Assembly: GCF_002159185.1 (NCBI RefSeq)
Contig: NZ_NFHD01000001.1
Coordinates: forward strand, 62,001 to 126,000
Source: Gemmiger sp. An87
GTDB lineage: Bacteria > Bacillota > Clostridia > Oscillospirales > Ruminococcaceae
DNA: 64,000 nt
Reading direction: 5' to 3'
A model generated the notes under the pieces. It had not been told where the DNA came from. It did no database searches and was given only the letters and a program-made list of their open reading frames with translations. This document shows, piece after piece, positions 39,970-49,121 of the stretch (position 1 is its first letter; each line of letters opens with the position of its first letter). Position numbers and translations under genes: made by a program.

Positions 39970-41667
39970 TTACGGATTGCCCGGTGCGATATGCCAATCA
40001 TCATAGAGGGAGCCGCTGATCGTTACATCATCGGTGAGATTCATGGCGAGCATCCCCGCAGGCGTCCAAATATCCATTACATGAGTATTGACTGTGTAGC
40101 TCCCGTCCGGGAACCAAACCGGCGAAAAATGCACCCGCTGGTTATAGGTGCTGTAAATGTTTTTGGCAAACTGGAACCGCGCCGTTGTTCCGCTGGTGAG
40201 CCGCTCCAACAGCCGCCAGTAGGTTCCATAGCCAAACTCCGGGAAGTAGGATACGGCTGTCTGCCCGTAGGTATAGTGCGATAGCGGGGCAGAGGTGCTG
40301 ACGGTTGCCGTTACAGTGTTTGTTACGCCATAGCCTGATTTCATCAAATCGCCCGAAGCGGTGGGAACCTTTTCGTCCGGCTCGATTCGGGTGGTGGCGG
40401 TCATGCTGGCCGAGTAATTGTCCCGGAAGTAATCATACCATCCATCGTCTACCCAATATCCTGTGTTTTTCCCTGTGCTGTGCCACACCCAATAGGGGTG
40501 CCATTTCGCCCACCAGACACTCCATGCTGCATAGGTCTTGGTTTCTCGGCTGGGAATGCTGCTGGCCGACCAGCTTCCCATTGTATCGGTGGCTTTCGGA
40601 TCGGGCGGGTCGTTGCCGGAGAGATCTACCACCTTTGCGTGAATGGTGCTTTGGCTTAACGAACCTTTGTTAGTGCTGACATAGATGGTAATATCCTGCG
40701 GCTCCGACGGTGTATGCCACTTTACCCAGGCAATCTGACTATCTCCCGATGGAATCACAATATTGTTCATCCGGTAGGTGCTGCCGTTGATACTAAAGGA
40801 TACCGTAGCAGGGCTATCAGGATTGATCTCCGATCCCGCATAAAGCGTTACCGGCGTGATGACATCTGTATCCACACGATACTCGTAGTCATAGTCGGTT
40901 GGCTCCGGCTGTTCGGGCGGGTCGGTAAACCATACAATACCCATACCCAGATAGGTGATAATAGTATCGTTGGAACAGGTCTTATTGGTAGCCCCTGTAT
41001 AGGCCGGAAATCCCATATCCGCATATTCCAGGAACATAGCCAGCGGCAGGTTTTTATGGGTCAAACTCGTCATGGTCTTACGCAAGGACCCGCCTGCCTG
41101 ATTATCATAGAGCGCGGCTTCATGGGCAGTCATGGCCATCATAATTCCGTTGTGCTTAAAATAGGCGATTGGCTCCAAAAACAGCTTGTACTGTCCGCCA
41201 ATCAGTTCCTCGTATGCGATTCCGGTCTGCTGCGCCACCAGTTTTACCGCATACTCGGAGCAGAAGTATTTCTTGATTGCTTCAATGCTGGCGCTATAAC
41301 TGCCGGTGCTTATGATACGAGGCAACGCAATATCCGGTTTCTTACAGGTATAGCCACTTGTGTTTGGTGAAATGCTGGCACCGTTGACATACTGAATTTT
41401 ACTGACCTTACCAAAGTGAATCTTGATAGACGGTGTATTGCTGGATAGGTCAAATGGTGTAGACACCGGTTGACCGGATTCCGCATCTACGACGGTAATC
41501 CGCACACCCTCCATACCAGGAGTCCAGGAGTTCTGCGAGGTTCCTTGTCCCATACCGCCGCCACCGCCATCCACGTTTCCGCTTCCTCCGGTTTCTGCCA
41601 GGGCGCTCATAGGGCAGATACCCAACAGCAGCACAAGTGTGAGCAATATTACAAATATCCGCTTCAA
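39970..41667 (-). CDS. Large secreted protein of the transfer/pilus operon
   Basis: 565 residues. Signal peptide (RIFVILLTLVLLLGICPMSA), then Gly-rich and beta-rich regions with many Trp/Tyr (WSVWWAKWHPYWVWHSTGK). No LPxTG or other anchor. It lies between Tad genes and virB4, so it may be an adhesin or tip protein displayed by the pilus, helping donor-recipient contact. TTG 41667 is preferred because GGAGG lies 7 bp upstream. No enzyme motif recognised. Confidence 0.75.
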   Translation of the reverse strand: MKRIFVILLTLVLLLGICPMSALAETGGSGNVDGGGGGMGQGTSQNSWTPGMEGVRITVVDAESGQPVSTPFDLSSNTPSIKIHFGKVSKIQYVNGASISPNTSGYTCKKPDIALPRIISTGSYSASIEAIKKYFCSEYAVKLVAQQTGIAYEELIGGQYKLFLEPIAYFKHNGIMMAMTAHEAALYDNQAGGSLRKTMTSLTHKNLPLAMFLEYADMGFPAYTGATNKTCSNDTIITYLGMGIVWFTDPPEQPEPTDYDYEYRVDTDVITPVTLYAGSEINPDSPATVSFSINGSTYRMNNIVIPSGDSQIAWVKWHTPSEPQDITIYVSTNKGSLSQSTIHAKVVDLSGNDPPDPKATDTMGSWSASSIPSRETKTYAAWSVWWAKWHPYWVWHSTGKNTGYWVDDGWYDYFRDNYSASMTATTRIEPDEKVPTASGDLMKSGYGVTNTVTATVSTSAPLSHYTYGQTAVSYFPEFGYGTYWRLLERLTSGTTARFQFAKNIYSTYNQRVHFSPVWFPDGSYTVNTHVMDIWTPAGMLAMNLTDDVTISGSLYDDWHIAPGNP

Positions 41668-41704
41668 AAACGCACCTCCAATCAAATTAGTTGAGGACAA
41701 AAAA

Positions 41705-41730
41705 AGAGTACGGTATCGCTACCGTACTCT
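41705..41730 (-). terminator. Terminator after the DUF6550-like gene
   Basis: AGAGTACGGTA-TCGC-TACCGTACTCT, 11-bp perfect stem; on the minus strand followed by TTTTTTTG. Confidence 0.9.
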
Positions 41731-41742
41731 CCGGGGTTGTTA

Positions 41743-42288
41743 TCAGCCCATGTTGCCGACCTGTTTGTTTATATCTCCATCGGAATGAACATTCTCCTGA
41801 ACGGTGCCGCCGCCCTCGTCGGTGATCCAGCCAAAGCCCTCCAGATAGATGGAACCGCCCTGTGTGTCGCCGGTCTGGGGTTGGTTGCTGTCCGGCTCAT
41901 GCACAATCGGCTCACCCTTTTCGCTGGCCGCCTGCTGTTCCTCCTGAGAAGGCGCCGGGGGCGGAGTGGTTTCGGGTTTCTTTTCACTGTCGGTCAGGTT
42001 AACGTCTACCTGATCTTCTTCCTCCACATTCAAAACAGCATCGGTCTGGTTCTGGCTGTCAGTCGCTTCGGGTTTAGAGGTGTCCGGCACCACTACCAGC
42101 GGTTCGCTGGAGCTGCTGTCCGGGGTATTGCTGCTATCCACATCCTCGGCAGATACATCCGAGGGGGTGGATGCCGGATCAACGGTTGTGGTCTGCCCGC
42201 CCTTGCCCAGCAGCACTGCGGCAATCACAATTACCACAACGGCGGCTGCGCCAAGAACGGCCAACAGCTTCTTGTTTTTTGCACTCAT
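41743..42288 (-). CDS. Membrane-anchored disordered protein (DUF6550-like)
   Basis: 181 residues: basic start, one membrane helix (LLAVLGAAAVVVIVIAAVLL), then a long low-complexity Ser/Thr/Pro/Asp/Gln stretch and a C-terminal motif SIYLEGFGWITDEGGGTVQE, all as in DUF6550 proteins of ICEs (recalled). Such a spacer could reach through the cell wall. It has its own promoter and terminator, so it is transcribed separately from its neighbours. Confidence 0.75.
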   Translation of the reverse strand: MSAKNKKLLAVLGAAAVVVIVIAAVLLGKGGQTTTVDPASTPSDVSAEDVDSSNTPDSSSSEPLVVVPDTSKPEATDSQNQTDAVLNVEEEDQVDVNLTDSEKKPETTPPPAPSQEEQQAASEKGEPIVHEPDSNQPQTGDTQGGSIYLEGFGWITDEGGGTVQENVHSDGDINKQVGNMG

Positions 42289-42347
42289 TTGAAAACCTCC
42301 TTGTACGGTGATTTTATATTAAAATTATGGTGATATTTCTCGCCATC

Positions 42348-42356
42348 ATTATACCA
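42348..42356 (-). promoter_or_regulatory. Extended -10 promoter of the DUF6550-like gene
   Basis: TGG-TATAAT on the minus strand, 60 bp before the start at 42288; no good -35 box. Confidence 0.5.
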
Positions 42357-42440
42357 TTTGCACAAATACGGCGTCCAGGTGTGATTCCTGCCAAATATTT
42401 TTTTGCGCTATGGAAAAGCGGCAGGGCGAAATACACAAAA

Positions 42441-42992
42441 TTAAAACCTGGGAACATATTTGGCGTTGAGTTTCATGGTGATCTGCATGGGGGGCAGATG
42501 CCCGAACCCAAAGGAAAGCGGCACATCAACAGTGATTGTCCCTGTGACATTGAGCTGCGTAATGCCATCCGGCACAGACGGGGCCAGCGGAGCATTTTTT
42601 ACATCCAGGTGCAGGTCGTACAGTCGATACTCCAAATTCTCGCCGCTGTACTTTACATACTGCCCGCCCTCGTATTCAATGCCCAAAACATCTTGCAGAC
42701 GGGCGTATACATTGCCGCTGGTAACATTCTGTGACCAGGACGAACCGGCAAGTTGATAGCCACCGGAGTAACCCTCACGCAAACCGGCATAGGCTTCATC
42801 CCAATTCTCGGTGGCCACATCTACAATGGCGGACTGGACAGAATCACGCACCCCCTGCGCAACGATCATCAAGCGCATATACTCAAAGGTCACACAGGCC
42901 AGAATCAGGCAGCAGAGGACAACGGCCAAAATCATCGGTACGCCTTGCCCGGATTTGTTTTTCAGGACTTCTTGAATTTTCTTCACTTCCAA
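42441..42992 (-). CDS. TadE-like pseudopilin
   Basis: 183 residues: basic N-terminus, KSGQGVPMILAVVLCCLILA and a following hydrophobic helix, then an extracellular beta-rich domain. This is the TadE/TadG pattern of Flp-type pili. The GQG just before the hydrophobic helix is a possible prepilin-peptidase site. Start overlaps the next pilin-like gene by 10 bp. Confidence 0.8.
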   Translation of the reverse strand: MEVKKIQEVLKNKSGQGVPMILAVVLCCLILACVTFEYMRLMIVAQGVRDSVQSAIVDVATENWDEAYAGLREGYSGGYQLAGSSWSQNVTSGNVYARLQDVLGIEYEGGQYVKYSGENLEYRLYDLHLDVKNAPLAPSVPDGITQLNVTGTITVDVPLSFGFGHLPPMQITMKLNAKYVPRF

Positions 42993-43378
42993 TACACCTC
43001 CGAAGTCCCGCTGGCCTTTGCCGTCAGAGTGACAGGAAAGGATGCAAACTCACCGAACAGCCCAATATTGACGGTGGTTGTGAGGGTCACTTCCACCTCG
43101 TTGCCGAGCTGGATTTTTCCGGTGTCGCTCCATGAGATATTGGGGTCGAGTCCGGTTTGCTCCCGCAAATCCGCTGCTTTTGCGTTTGTGGCAGAGCCAA
43201 CCTGCCCATTGATTTCTGCTGTCCGAACTAATTCGTCTGCAAAGACATCAAGGTTCTGCTTTGCCACGAATACCGGTGCAATGCGGACCACCAAAGCCAG
43301 AACCATTGCAATCGCCAGAACCAGGACACACACATCCACAAAGCCCTCGCCCCGTTTGTCCTTCAGAAGTCGTTTCAC
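42983..43378 (-). CDS. DUF4320-family pilin-like protein
   Basis: 131 residues: RGEGFVDVCVLVLAIAMVLA then VVRIAPVFVAKQNLDVFADE, REQTGLDPNISWSDTGKIQL. This is DUF4320, a TadE-related family on Firmicutes conjugative elements. RGEG precedes the hydrophobic helix as a likely cleavage site. GTG 43378 follows AAGGAGGTGGAGAAACC; longer readings enter the TadC gene. Confidence 0.85.
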   Translation of the reverse strand: MKRLLKDKRGEGFVDVCVLVLAIAMVLALVVRIAPVFVAKQNLDVFADELVRTAEINGQVGSATNAKAADLREQTGLDPNISWSDTGKIQLGNEVEVTLTTTVNIGLFGEFASFPVTLTAKASGTSEVYWK

Positions 43379-43394
43379 GGTTTCTCCACCTCCT

Positions 43395-44279
43395 TTAGAA
43401 CAGTTCGCCAAAGGCTTCCAACACCACATAGCCCAGGACACCCAGATACATCAGCAGGAAACAGCCCAGCAGCATAAAGGAATACTTACGCATTTTTCCC
43501 GGCTGCTTCATGGCTTCCAGTTTCAGTTTTTGAAGTTCCAACTGCTTAAAGGTCATAGAAAGCATCTGGAAATACATGATACCGTTGTCACCGCGCTTGA
43601 CCGAGATCAAGCCGCGCACCACATCGGACAGCATGGTACTTCCAATCCGGCTCTCCATGCGGGTGAGTGCGTTTTCCTCGTTGCCGGATGCCATATCCGC
43701 AATCGTGATTTCCAGTTCCCGCTTCATGGCATGACCAGCGTTTCTCTGGTAGGATTTCAGGATGTTCAGCACATCACGGGATGCCCTGAGTTCCTGTTCA
43801 ATGGTGTTTACAAATCTGGGCAGCTCGGCTTCGATTTCTTCCCGGCGCTGTTGAACGATCTCGTCCGCTCGTTTCTGCTCTTTGAAGTAAACTGCCACCG
43901 CCAGAAACACAATGACCGGCGCAAGGATCGGGAAAATCAGAAGGGCCGGAATTATCAGCAGAGCAATCAGACCAGCCTTTACCCAGGCCGCCGCAATATA
44001 GGTTTCCGGGGACATTTTAATTTCGGCGGATTTCAACTGTGCCTCCAGCTTCTTCCGCTTATAGCCGTCCAGATGTACCAGCGGAGAGAGCCGTGCGGCC
44101 ATATCGAACAGGACAGCATTGATGCTGCCTTTCTGTGACTTTCCACGGCTCGTCACGGTCAGAACCGCCTTTGTGCTTGCGGAAGTCGGCAGCCGGAGCA
44201 GTCCGGCCAACAAAAAGAACGCTCCCAGGCCAAAGAGCGTCCCAAAGCATAGCAAAATGAGATACAAAACTCGCGTCAC
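43395..44279 (-). CDS. tadC: TadC-like pilus assembly membrane protein
   Basis: 294 residues. Hydrophobic N-terminus, cytoplasmic T2SSF domain (QKGSINAVLFDMAARLSPLV, ELPRFVNTIEQELRASRDVL), and two C-terminal membrane helices (FMLLGCFLLMYLGVLGYVVL). It forms, with TadB, the inner-membrane platform driven by the CpaF ATPase. GTG 44279 overlaps the stop of the XF1762-like gene (4 bp). Confidence 0.85.
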   Translation of the reverse strand: MTRVLYLILLCFGTLFGLGAFFLLAGLLRLPTSASTKAVLTVTSRGKSQKGSINAVLFDMAARLSPLVHLDGYKRKKLEAQLKSAEIKMSPETYIAAAWVKAGLIALLIIPALLIFPILAPVIVFLAVAVYFKEQKRADEIVQQRREEIEAELPRFVNTIEQELRASRDVLNILKSYQRNAGHAMKRELEITIADMASGNEENALTRMESRIGSTMLSDVVRGLISVKRGDNGIMYFQMLSMTFKQLELQKLKLEAMKQPGKMRKYSFMLLGCFLLMYLGVLGYVVLEAFGELF

Positions 44280-44731
44280 CTCAATTCTTTGTAATAGAGC
44301 CGTTTGGGGCCGGTGTTGCGGCTGTCGGCTCTGGGGCGCCCCGGCACATTCCAGTTCCCGCCGCCTCGCAGTCCCGGCGCACATTGCCAGCCGGAAGCTC
44401 GCAGGCTGGCTCCGTTTTCGGTTGCCAGGGTGTAGGTGATGATTTTCTGATAGCCCATCAGTTTCGCAATCCGGGCGCACCGGCTGTAAAGGAAGCTGCA
44501 CCCGTTGGCAATACCATCGGTGCAAAGCCGGGTCACTTCCGCTGTTTTCCCATCATCCAGTCGGCGGGCAACGGGGCGCCCAACAATCGCAACTCCATGA
44601 ACGGCGTCCAAATCATCTACGACAGCTACACAGAATTTACAGCCGCGCACCTGCCCACTGTGCCGGTGATGCGCCAGAACAAACGCATTGGCATCCCGCA
44701 GGGAGATCGGTAGCACTCTCGATGGTATCAC
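44276..44731 (-). CDS. XF1762-like GNAT-fold protein
   Basis: 151 residues: SLRDANAFVLAHHRHSGQVR, VGRPVARRLDDGKTAEVTRL, MGYQKIITYTLATENGASLR. The family (XF1762, recalled) has a GNAT acyltransferase-like fold and is often encoded on phages and ICEs. Its presence between tadB and tadC is curious; it could modify a pilus or DNA component. Start codon uncertain: GTG 44731 overlaps the AGGAG; a GTG five codons later is spaced too far. Confidence 0.75.
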   Translation of the reverse strand: MIPSRVLPISLRDANAFVLAHHRHSGQVRGCKFCVAVVDDLDAVHGVAIVGRPVARRLDDGKTAEVTRLCTDGIANGCSFLYSRCARIAKLMGYQKIITYTLATENGASLRASGWQCAPGLRGGGNWNVPGRPRADSRNTGPKRLYYKELR

Positions 44732-44743
44732 CTCCTGACGAGA

Positions 44744-45673
44744 TCAACGCTTGTATTCTACGGGCTTGGTGAGCCGGATCACCGCCGCAAACGAGATCAG
44801 CAGCACCAGCAGACACACCGCCAGAATCCCTTTGCCAAAGCCCGTATTTACAAGCACATCGTACCAGTCTTTATTCAGGAAGTATAACAATGGGATGTTG
44901 CCAATGAGCAGGAACGCCATTGTGATAAATTCCTTGAAAGGCTCATAAAGCAGGTAGTCCAGTTCCGCCGCAACAATCCGCATATCCGAGAGTTTCCCGA
45001 TGATCGGGGTGAGCGTGCTTTTCAGGCTCTTATCGTCCTGACAGGCGATAGCGGCATCCACCCATTCCCGAAACACATAGTTGTCCAGTTTGGGCTTCAT
45101 GTTGGAGAGTGCCTGTTTCACATCGGCGCTTATCATATTGGTTTCGGCCAAGAAGCCCCGGAACACATCTGCCACAGGCGGGTTCAGGTAATGAATGTTT
45201 TCTTCCACAGCGGTTATCATGCTCTCGCTGCGCAGATAGGAACTTGTGATGATAGACAGTCCGGTTTCAATCTCGTTGTTCATCAGCTTTTTATAGCTGT
45301 GAGAGGTGAACAGGACATACCAGAACGGGAGCAAGCCCATCCCGGCCGCCAAAACCGGCAGCATAAAGTAGTTCTGAATCACAATACAGATCACAGCACC
45401 CATTGCCGCCAGGAACAGAGAGAAAGCACAAATGGCGGCAAACTTCCCACCCTTTCCGGTGAGAATCAACATCTCCCGTGCTTCCAGCACGGTTTTACGG
45501 ATGCCCTTCGGCTCTTTGGGGTGGTTGACCTGCTGGATTCGCTTGGAAATCGGCTGTTGCCGCCCAGAAAGCGGCTTGGTCAGTTCCTCCGCAAATGTAA
45601 AGGGGGTCATGCCCAGAATCAAGAAGATGCCGGTCAGCATCCCGACAAAGGCCAGCAAAATCAATACAATCAC
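44744..45673 (-). CDS. tadB: TadB-like pilus assembly membrane protein
   Basis: 309 residues: N-terminal membrane helix, another pair around residues 80-125, T2SSF domain (ETGLSIITSSYLRSESMITA, FLAETNMISADVKQALSNMK) and two C-terminal helices. Partner of TadC. GTG start overlaps the CpaF stop by 4 bp. Confidence 0.85.
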   Translation of the reverse strand: MIVLILLAFVGMLTGIFLILGMTPFTFAEELTKPLSGRQQPISKRIQQVNHPKEPKGIRKTVLEAREMLILTGKGGKFAAICAFSLFLAAMGAVICIVIQNYFMLPVLAAGMGLLPFWYVLFTSHSYKKLMNNEIETGLSIITSSYLRSESMITAVEENIHYLNPPVADVFRGFLAETNMISADVKQALSNMKPKLDNYVFREWVDAAIACQDDKSLKSTLTPIIGKLSDMRIVAAELDYLLYEPFKEFITMAFLLIGNIPLLYFLNKDWYDVLVNTGFGKGILAVCLLVLLISFAAVIRLTKPVEYKR

Positions 45674-47046
45674 GCAGTTTCCTCCTTTCCAGTATCCAGT
45701 TTTACACCGCCACCAGCGATACGCTCCAGCAGACGGGGCGGCATACCGTTTTCCAAAAGCCGCTTTTGCAGGCTGGCCGAGATCGTGGATACCTTTTGAA
45801 ACTCGCCATGCACCTTTACCTTGCCATCTTGGATAGAGGTTTCCGACACATGATAGCGGTAGAGGGTGTGGAGCTGCCGGGTGCCGTCCTCCAGAATCTC
45901 ACATTCAGTGATCTCCATGACGCGGCGGCTGTTGTCCTCTAGCTTCTTCACAAACAGAACGATAGGAAACGCTTCTGTCACCAGGTTATACAGGGTCTTA
46001 TCGCCCATGTCGTATTTCTGGGTACACAGCGTCACCATGCGGTAATAGGTTGCTTTGCAGCTATTGGCATGGGTGGTGGTGATAACTGCGTGGCCGGTGC
46101 GGGCCGCCTCCTGTGCGGCGAAAGCCTCGGCCGATTTCATCTCACCGACACACACAATGTCCGGGTTACAGGTCAGGGCAAACTCCAAAAGGCGCTCCTG
46201 ATCGTAGTTCTGCTTGGGATCGTCAGAAAAACGGGTAACGGTATGGACTACATTGTTGATGACATTTCCTTCGGCGTCCTCTTTCACAAGGTCAAATTCG
46301 CGGCACCCATTTTCAATGGTGAAGATTCTCTTTTCGTTGGGAATGGTGGAGAGAATCCAGCTCATCAGCGTGGTTTTACCGCTGCCGGTGGAACCAGTCA
46401 CACAGATGGACAAACCGAACCGGAGAACTTCGGCCAGAAAGTCCAGCATTTCGGCGGTGGCTGTCCCGTAGCCAATGAAATCATCACGGCTCAACTTCTT
46501 GGGATTCACGATACGAATGGATGCAGCCACACCTTTTTCTTTGTCCGTGAGCGGGTTGCCCAGAACCGTGATACGGATTTTATTGGAGAGATGGCCCACC
46601 ACACCCGGCTGACTGTTATCCAGAATCATGCCGGACTTATGAAGGAGTCTGCGAATTACATCAACAGCGTGCTGTGGGGTCTGGAACCGATCTTTGGTGG
46701 GAACCACACGCCCGTCCGCATAAGTGATTTTCACATCTTTCCACGAATTGATGTTAATTTCCTCCACATCATTTGCGAAAAGATAGGGCGTCAAGAAGGA
46801 GAACTCAGCCATTTCCGTATAGAGTTTGTCGATCAGTTCCTCATGGCTCATGCCCTCAACGCCCAGACTGTAATCGTTGAGATACTTTGCGATGTATGCG
46901 GTAATCTGCTGGTGCTGCTCCTCCGGGTTATCGGTAATCAGGGTCGAATACTTGCTGGCGAGATATTCCTGAATCTCTGCCAGCACTTCGGGAAATGTCC
47001 GCTTGTTCCTGCTGGTATTGAAGAACAGGTCAATATTACTTGCCAT
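45670..47046 (-). CDS. tadA: CpaF/TadA-type secretion ATPase
   Basis: 458 residues: N-terminal helical domain, Walker A VTGSTGSGKTTLMSWIL near residue 230, Asp box IFTIENGCREFDL, Walker B PDIVCVGEMKSAEAF and His box GHAVITTTHANS. The hexameric motor powers Flp/Tad pilus assembly, though VirB11 of T4SS belongs to the same superfamily, so it may serve both machines. GGGGAGG precedes ATG 47046. Confidence 0.92.
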   Translation of the reverse strand: MASNIDLFFNTSRNKRTFPEVLAEIQEYLASKYSTLITDNPEEQHQQITAYIAKYLNDYSLGVEGMSHEELIDKLYTEMAEFSFLTPYLFANDVEEININSWKDVKITYADGRVVPTKDRFQTPQHAVDVIRRLLHKSGMILDNSQPGVVGHLSNKIRITVLGNPLTDKEKGVAASIRIVNPKKLSRDDFIGYGTATAEMLDFLAEVLRFGLSICVTGSTGSGKTTLMSWILSTIPNEKRIFTIENGCREFDLVKEDAEGNVINNVVHTVTRFSDDPKQNYDQERLLEFALTCNPDIVCVGEMKSAEAFAAQEAARTGHAVITTTHANSCKATYYRMVTLCTQKYDMGDKTLYNLVTEAFPIVLFVKKLEDNSRRVMEITECEILEDGTRQLHTLYRYHVSETSIQDGKVKVHGEFQKVSTISASLQKRLLENGMPPRLLERIAGGGVKLDTGKEETA

Positions 47047-47791
47047 CTCCGAACACCTCCCCGGCAATAGCGGCAATGACCGGCTCATAGGTCTTGGCCT
47101 CTTTACCGGAAAGCGGTTCCAGCAGTTTCAGCGTCGCCGCCTGTTCCTCCAACGAAGGAAGATACGGCAGCCGGTATTTCACACCGCCAAAGGAGTTCTC
47201 GTATTCGCTGCCACCCTGATAAGGGCGCGTGTTGGACAGCACCTTGATGTGCTGTTCCGGTTTGAACTTTCTGTCAGCAACCAGCGACAGATAGGACGAG
47301 AAGTAGGAGATGGCCTTCAGGTCACAGCTGCACACCCGCAGCACATCATCCGCCACCTCCAGTGCGGTGGTCGCCAGCACATTGCCGGTCAAAAGGCTGG
47401 TGCAGTCCACAATCACATAGTCTGCGATGTGCCGCAGCAGAACCAGCATATCCACCGCCTTTTCCTTGCTGTACTCCGCATGGGTAAAGACATTTTCACC
47501 GGCCTTGTAGCCCAGAAAGCTGATATAGGGGTTTTTCTCACAGGGAACACAGGTCTTGAGAACCTGTTCCTGCGTCATTCCGGGAGCCGCCAGCAGTTCG
47601 CCTACGGACACATCCGGCAGTTTCTTCTCGCTGACCACAGCCGGAAGCGTGGGCGCCGTCACATCGGTAAACACCAGCACCACATTTTTCTTCCGCTTGG
47701 ACAATTCCAGGGCCAGTTTGACCGCAGTTACGGTTTTCCCGCCCCCAGGGCTGCCCCACACAGCAAGCATCTGTTTCTGCTTATTCGCCAT
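47036..47791 (-). CDS. CpaE/TadZ-like ParA-family ATPase
   Basis: 251 residues with Walker A AVWGSPGGGKTVTAVKLALE, switch region YVIVDCTSLLTGNVLATTAL and SNTRPYQGGSEYENSFGG. TadZ/CpaE proteins place the pilus assembly machine at a chosen site on the membrane. Stop overlaps the CpaF start by 11 bp. Unlike the protein at 33,058 the P-loop is intact. Confidence 0.82.
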   Translation of the reverse strand: MANKQKQMLAVWGSPGGGKTVTAVKLALELSKRKKNVVLVFTDVTAPTLPAVVSEKKLPDVSVGELLAAPGMTQEQVLKTCVPCEKNPYISFLGYKAGENVFTHAEYSKEKAVDMLVLLRHIADYVIVDCTSLLTGNVLATTALEVADDVLRVCSCDLKAISYFSSYLSLVADRKFKPEQHIKVLSNTRPYQGGSEYENSFGGVKYRLPYLPSLEEQAATLKLLEPLSGKEAKTYEPVIAAIAGEVFGDGK

Positions 47792-48656
47792 CGGTATTCT
47801 CAACCTCCTGTTCCTCTGCGGGTTCATTGCCGGCCGCATTATCACCGGTGTTGTCGGCCACATTGTTATCATCGGATACCTCACCCTGTTCGCCATCCTG
47901 AGCTGCGGTATCTTCCTCCGGCTCCACAAAGAACTGATCCTGAGCTGCCAGGAACTTTTCGGCGTTCTCACGGGTTCCACGGTACACAAACGCCAGGTGC
48001 AGACTGTTGGATTCCTCCAAATGCGCAAGGAGCTGTGCCTGTTCGGTATTTACCAGCAGGGTAATGGTGGACGGGAGCGATTCTTCGGGATTTTCTTCCT
48101 CGTCATCCTGGGGCGCCTGATATTCCTTGTCGGCGCCGGAACTCTGTGTTGCGGCCAGGACCTCTACATACTTGAGTTCCGGGGGCTGGGTGGTTTCTCC
48201 TGTGTCCTTATCGGTTGCAAAGAGCATGATGATGTCACCAGCTTCCACCTTGCCGGAACCACCTTTGGCAAAGGTGGGAATGGTAACGGAGATCGCCACT
48301 TTGGAACCGTCCAGCTTGGTCAGGTACTCGTACTGAGTCAGTGGTTCAGAAGAAAGCCAGCCGGTGTTTACATCTGTGTTTTTGCGAAGTTCTACATCGG
48401 TATATCGGCCTACTACCTCGTCAAGTGATGTGGCAATGGCGTCAGACATACCGGACGCGCCTCTGGTGTAGACCTCAACCATATCCGCCGTGATATAGGT
48501 GCCACGGGGAATCACCTCGGCTTTCACCCGTACCGCTTCGGTCTGGGCCTTCAAACCCGCATTGAAAAGGGGCGTGATGCCAAAGCAAACCAGGACGGCT
48601 AGCAGGATACAAACCGCACCGATAATCGTCCGGTTTCTGAAAATATTCTTGTTCAA
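47781..48656 (-). CDS. cpaB: CpaB-like (SAF domain) pilus assembly protein
   Basis: 291 residues: membrane helix (IIGAVCILLAVLVCFGITPL), then an extracellular SAF domain (RVKAEVIPRGTYITADMVEV), RcpC-like domain (AGDIIMLFATDKDTGETT) and a disordered acidic tail. RcpC/CpaB is thought to guide the Flp pilus through the envelope. TTG start with GGAGG 7 bp upstream. Confidence 0.85.
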   Translation of the reverse strand: MNKNIFRNRTIIGAVCILLAVLVCFGITPLFNAGLKAQTEAVRVKAEVIPRGTYITADMVEVYTRGASGMSDAIATSLDEVVGRYTDVELRKNTDVNTGWLSSEPLTQYEYLTKLDGSKVAISVTIPTFAKGGSGKVEAGDIIMLFATDKDTGETTQPPELKYVEVLAATQSSGADKEYQAPQDDEEENPEESLPSTITLLVNTEQAQLLAHLEESNSLHLAFVYRGTRENAEKFLAAQDQFFVEPEEDTAAQDGEQGEVSDDNNVADNTGDNAAGNEPAEEQEVENTDGE

Positions 48657-48674
48657 GTTGATACCTCCATTTGT

Positions 48675-49121
48675 TCAGATTACAGCGGCCGCAGCCGCCA
48701 GCCAATAAGCAGTTACGCCGCCAATGCAGAAGAATGGGGCAAGTGGTAGCCGGATGGAAGAAAAGTCCTGCCTGCGTACTCCAAACAGCATCACTCCTGT
48801 AAGCACGGCCAGGATCAGAGATAAAATGCTGTGCAGCAAACCAGGCCACACTCCCAGAACAAAGCCACAAGCCCCCATCAGCTTAATGTCCCCACCGCCA
48901 ATGGCAAGGGTTTTCCCATGTGTCAGTAATGCAGCCAACAGGTACGGACCTCCCGTAACAAGAAGCCCCGCCACAGAAGCGGCGGGGCGCAGCTCTATCA
49001 AGCCACAAACTAAAATCATGGCCGGAATCAGATTGGGAATCTCTCGTTTTTTCATATCCCAGAGCGCAGCACAAGCCAACAGCAGGCCAAATACCACGCC
49101 TTTTACAATCAGAGGATTCAT
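48675..49121 (-). CDS. Prepilin peptidase (TadV/CpaA type, A24)
   Basis: 148 residues, about four membrane helices. The two catalytic Asp are in WDMKKREIPN and GGGDIKLMGA (GxGD motif). The short size matches TadV/CpaA rather than bifunctional PilD. It should cleave the pilins and pseudopilins of this element. Start overlaps the upstream DUF3848-like gene stop by 4 bp. Confidence 0.9.
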   Translation of the reverse strand: MNPLIVKGVVFGLLLACAALWDMKKREIPNLIPAMILVCGLIELRPAASVAGLLVTGGPYLLAALLTHGKTLAIGGGDIKLMGACGFVLGVWPGLLHSILSLILAVLTGVMLFGVRRQDFSSIRLPLAPFFCIGGVTAYWLAAAAAVI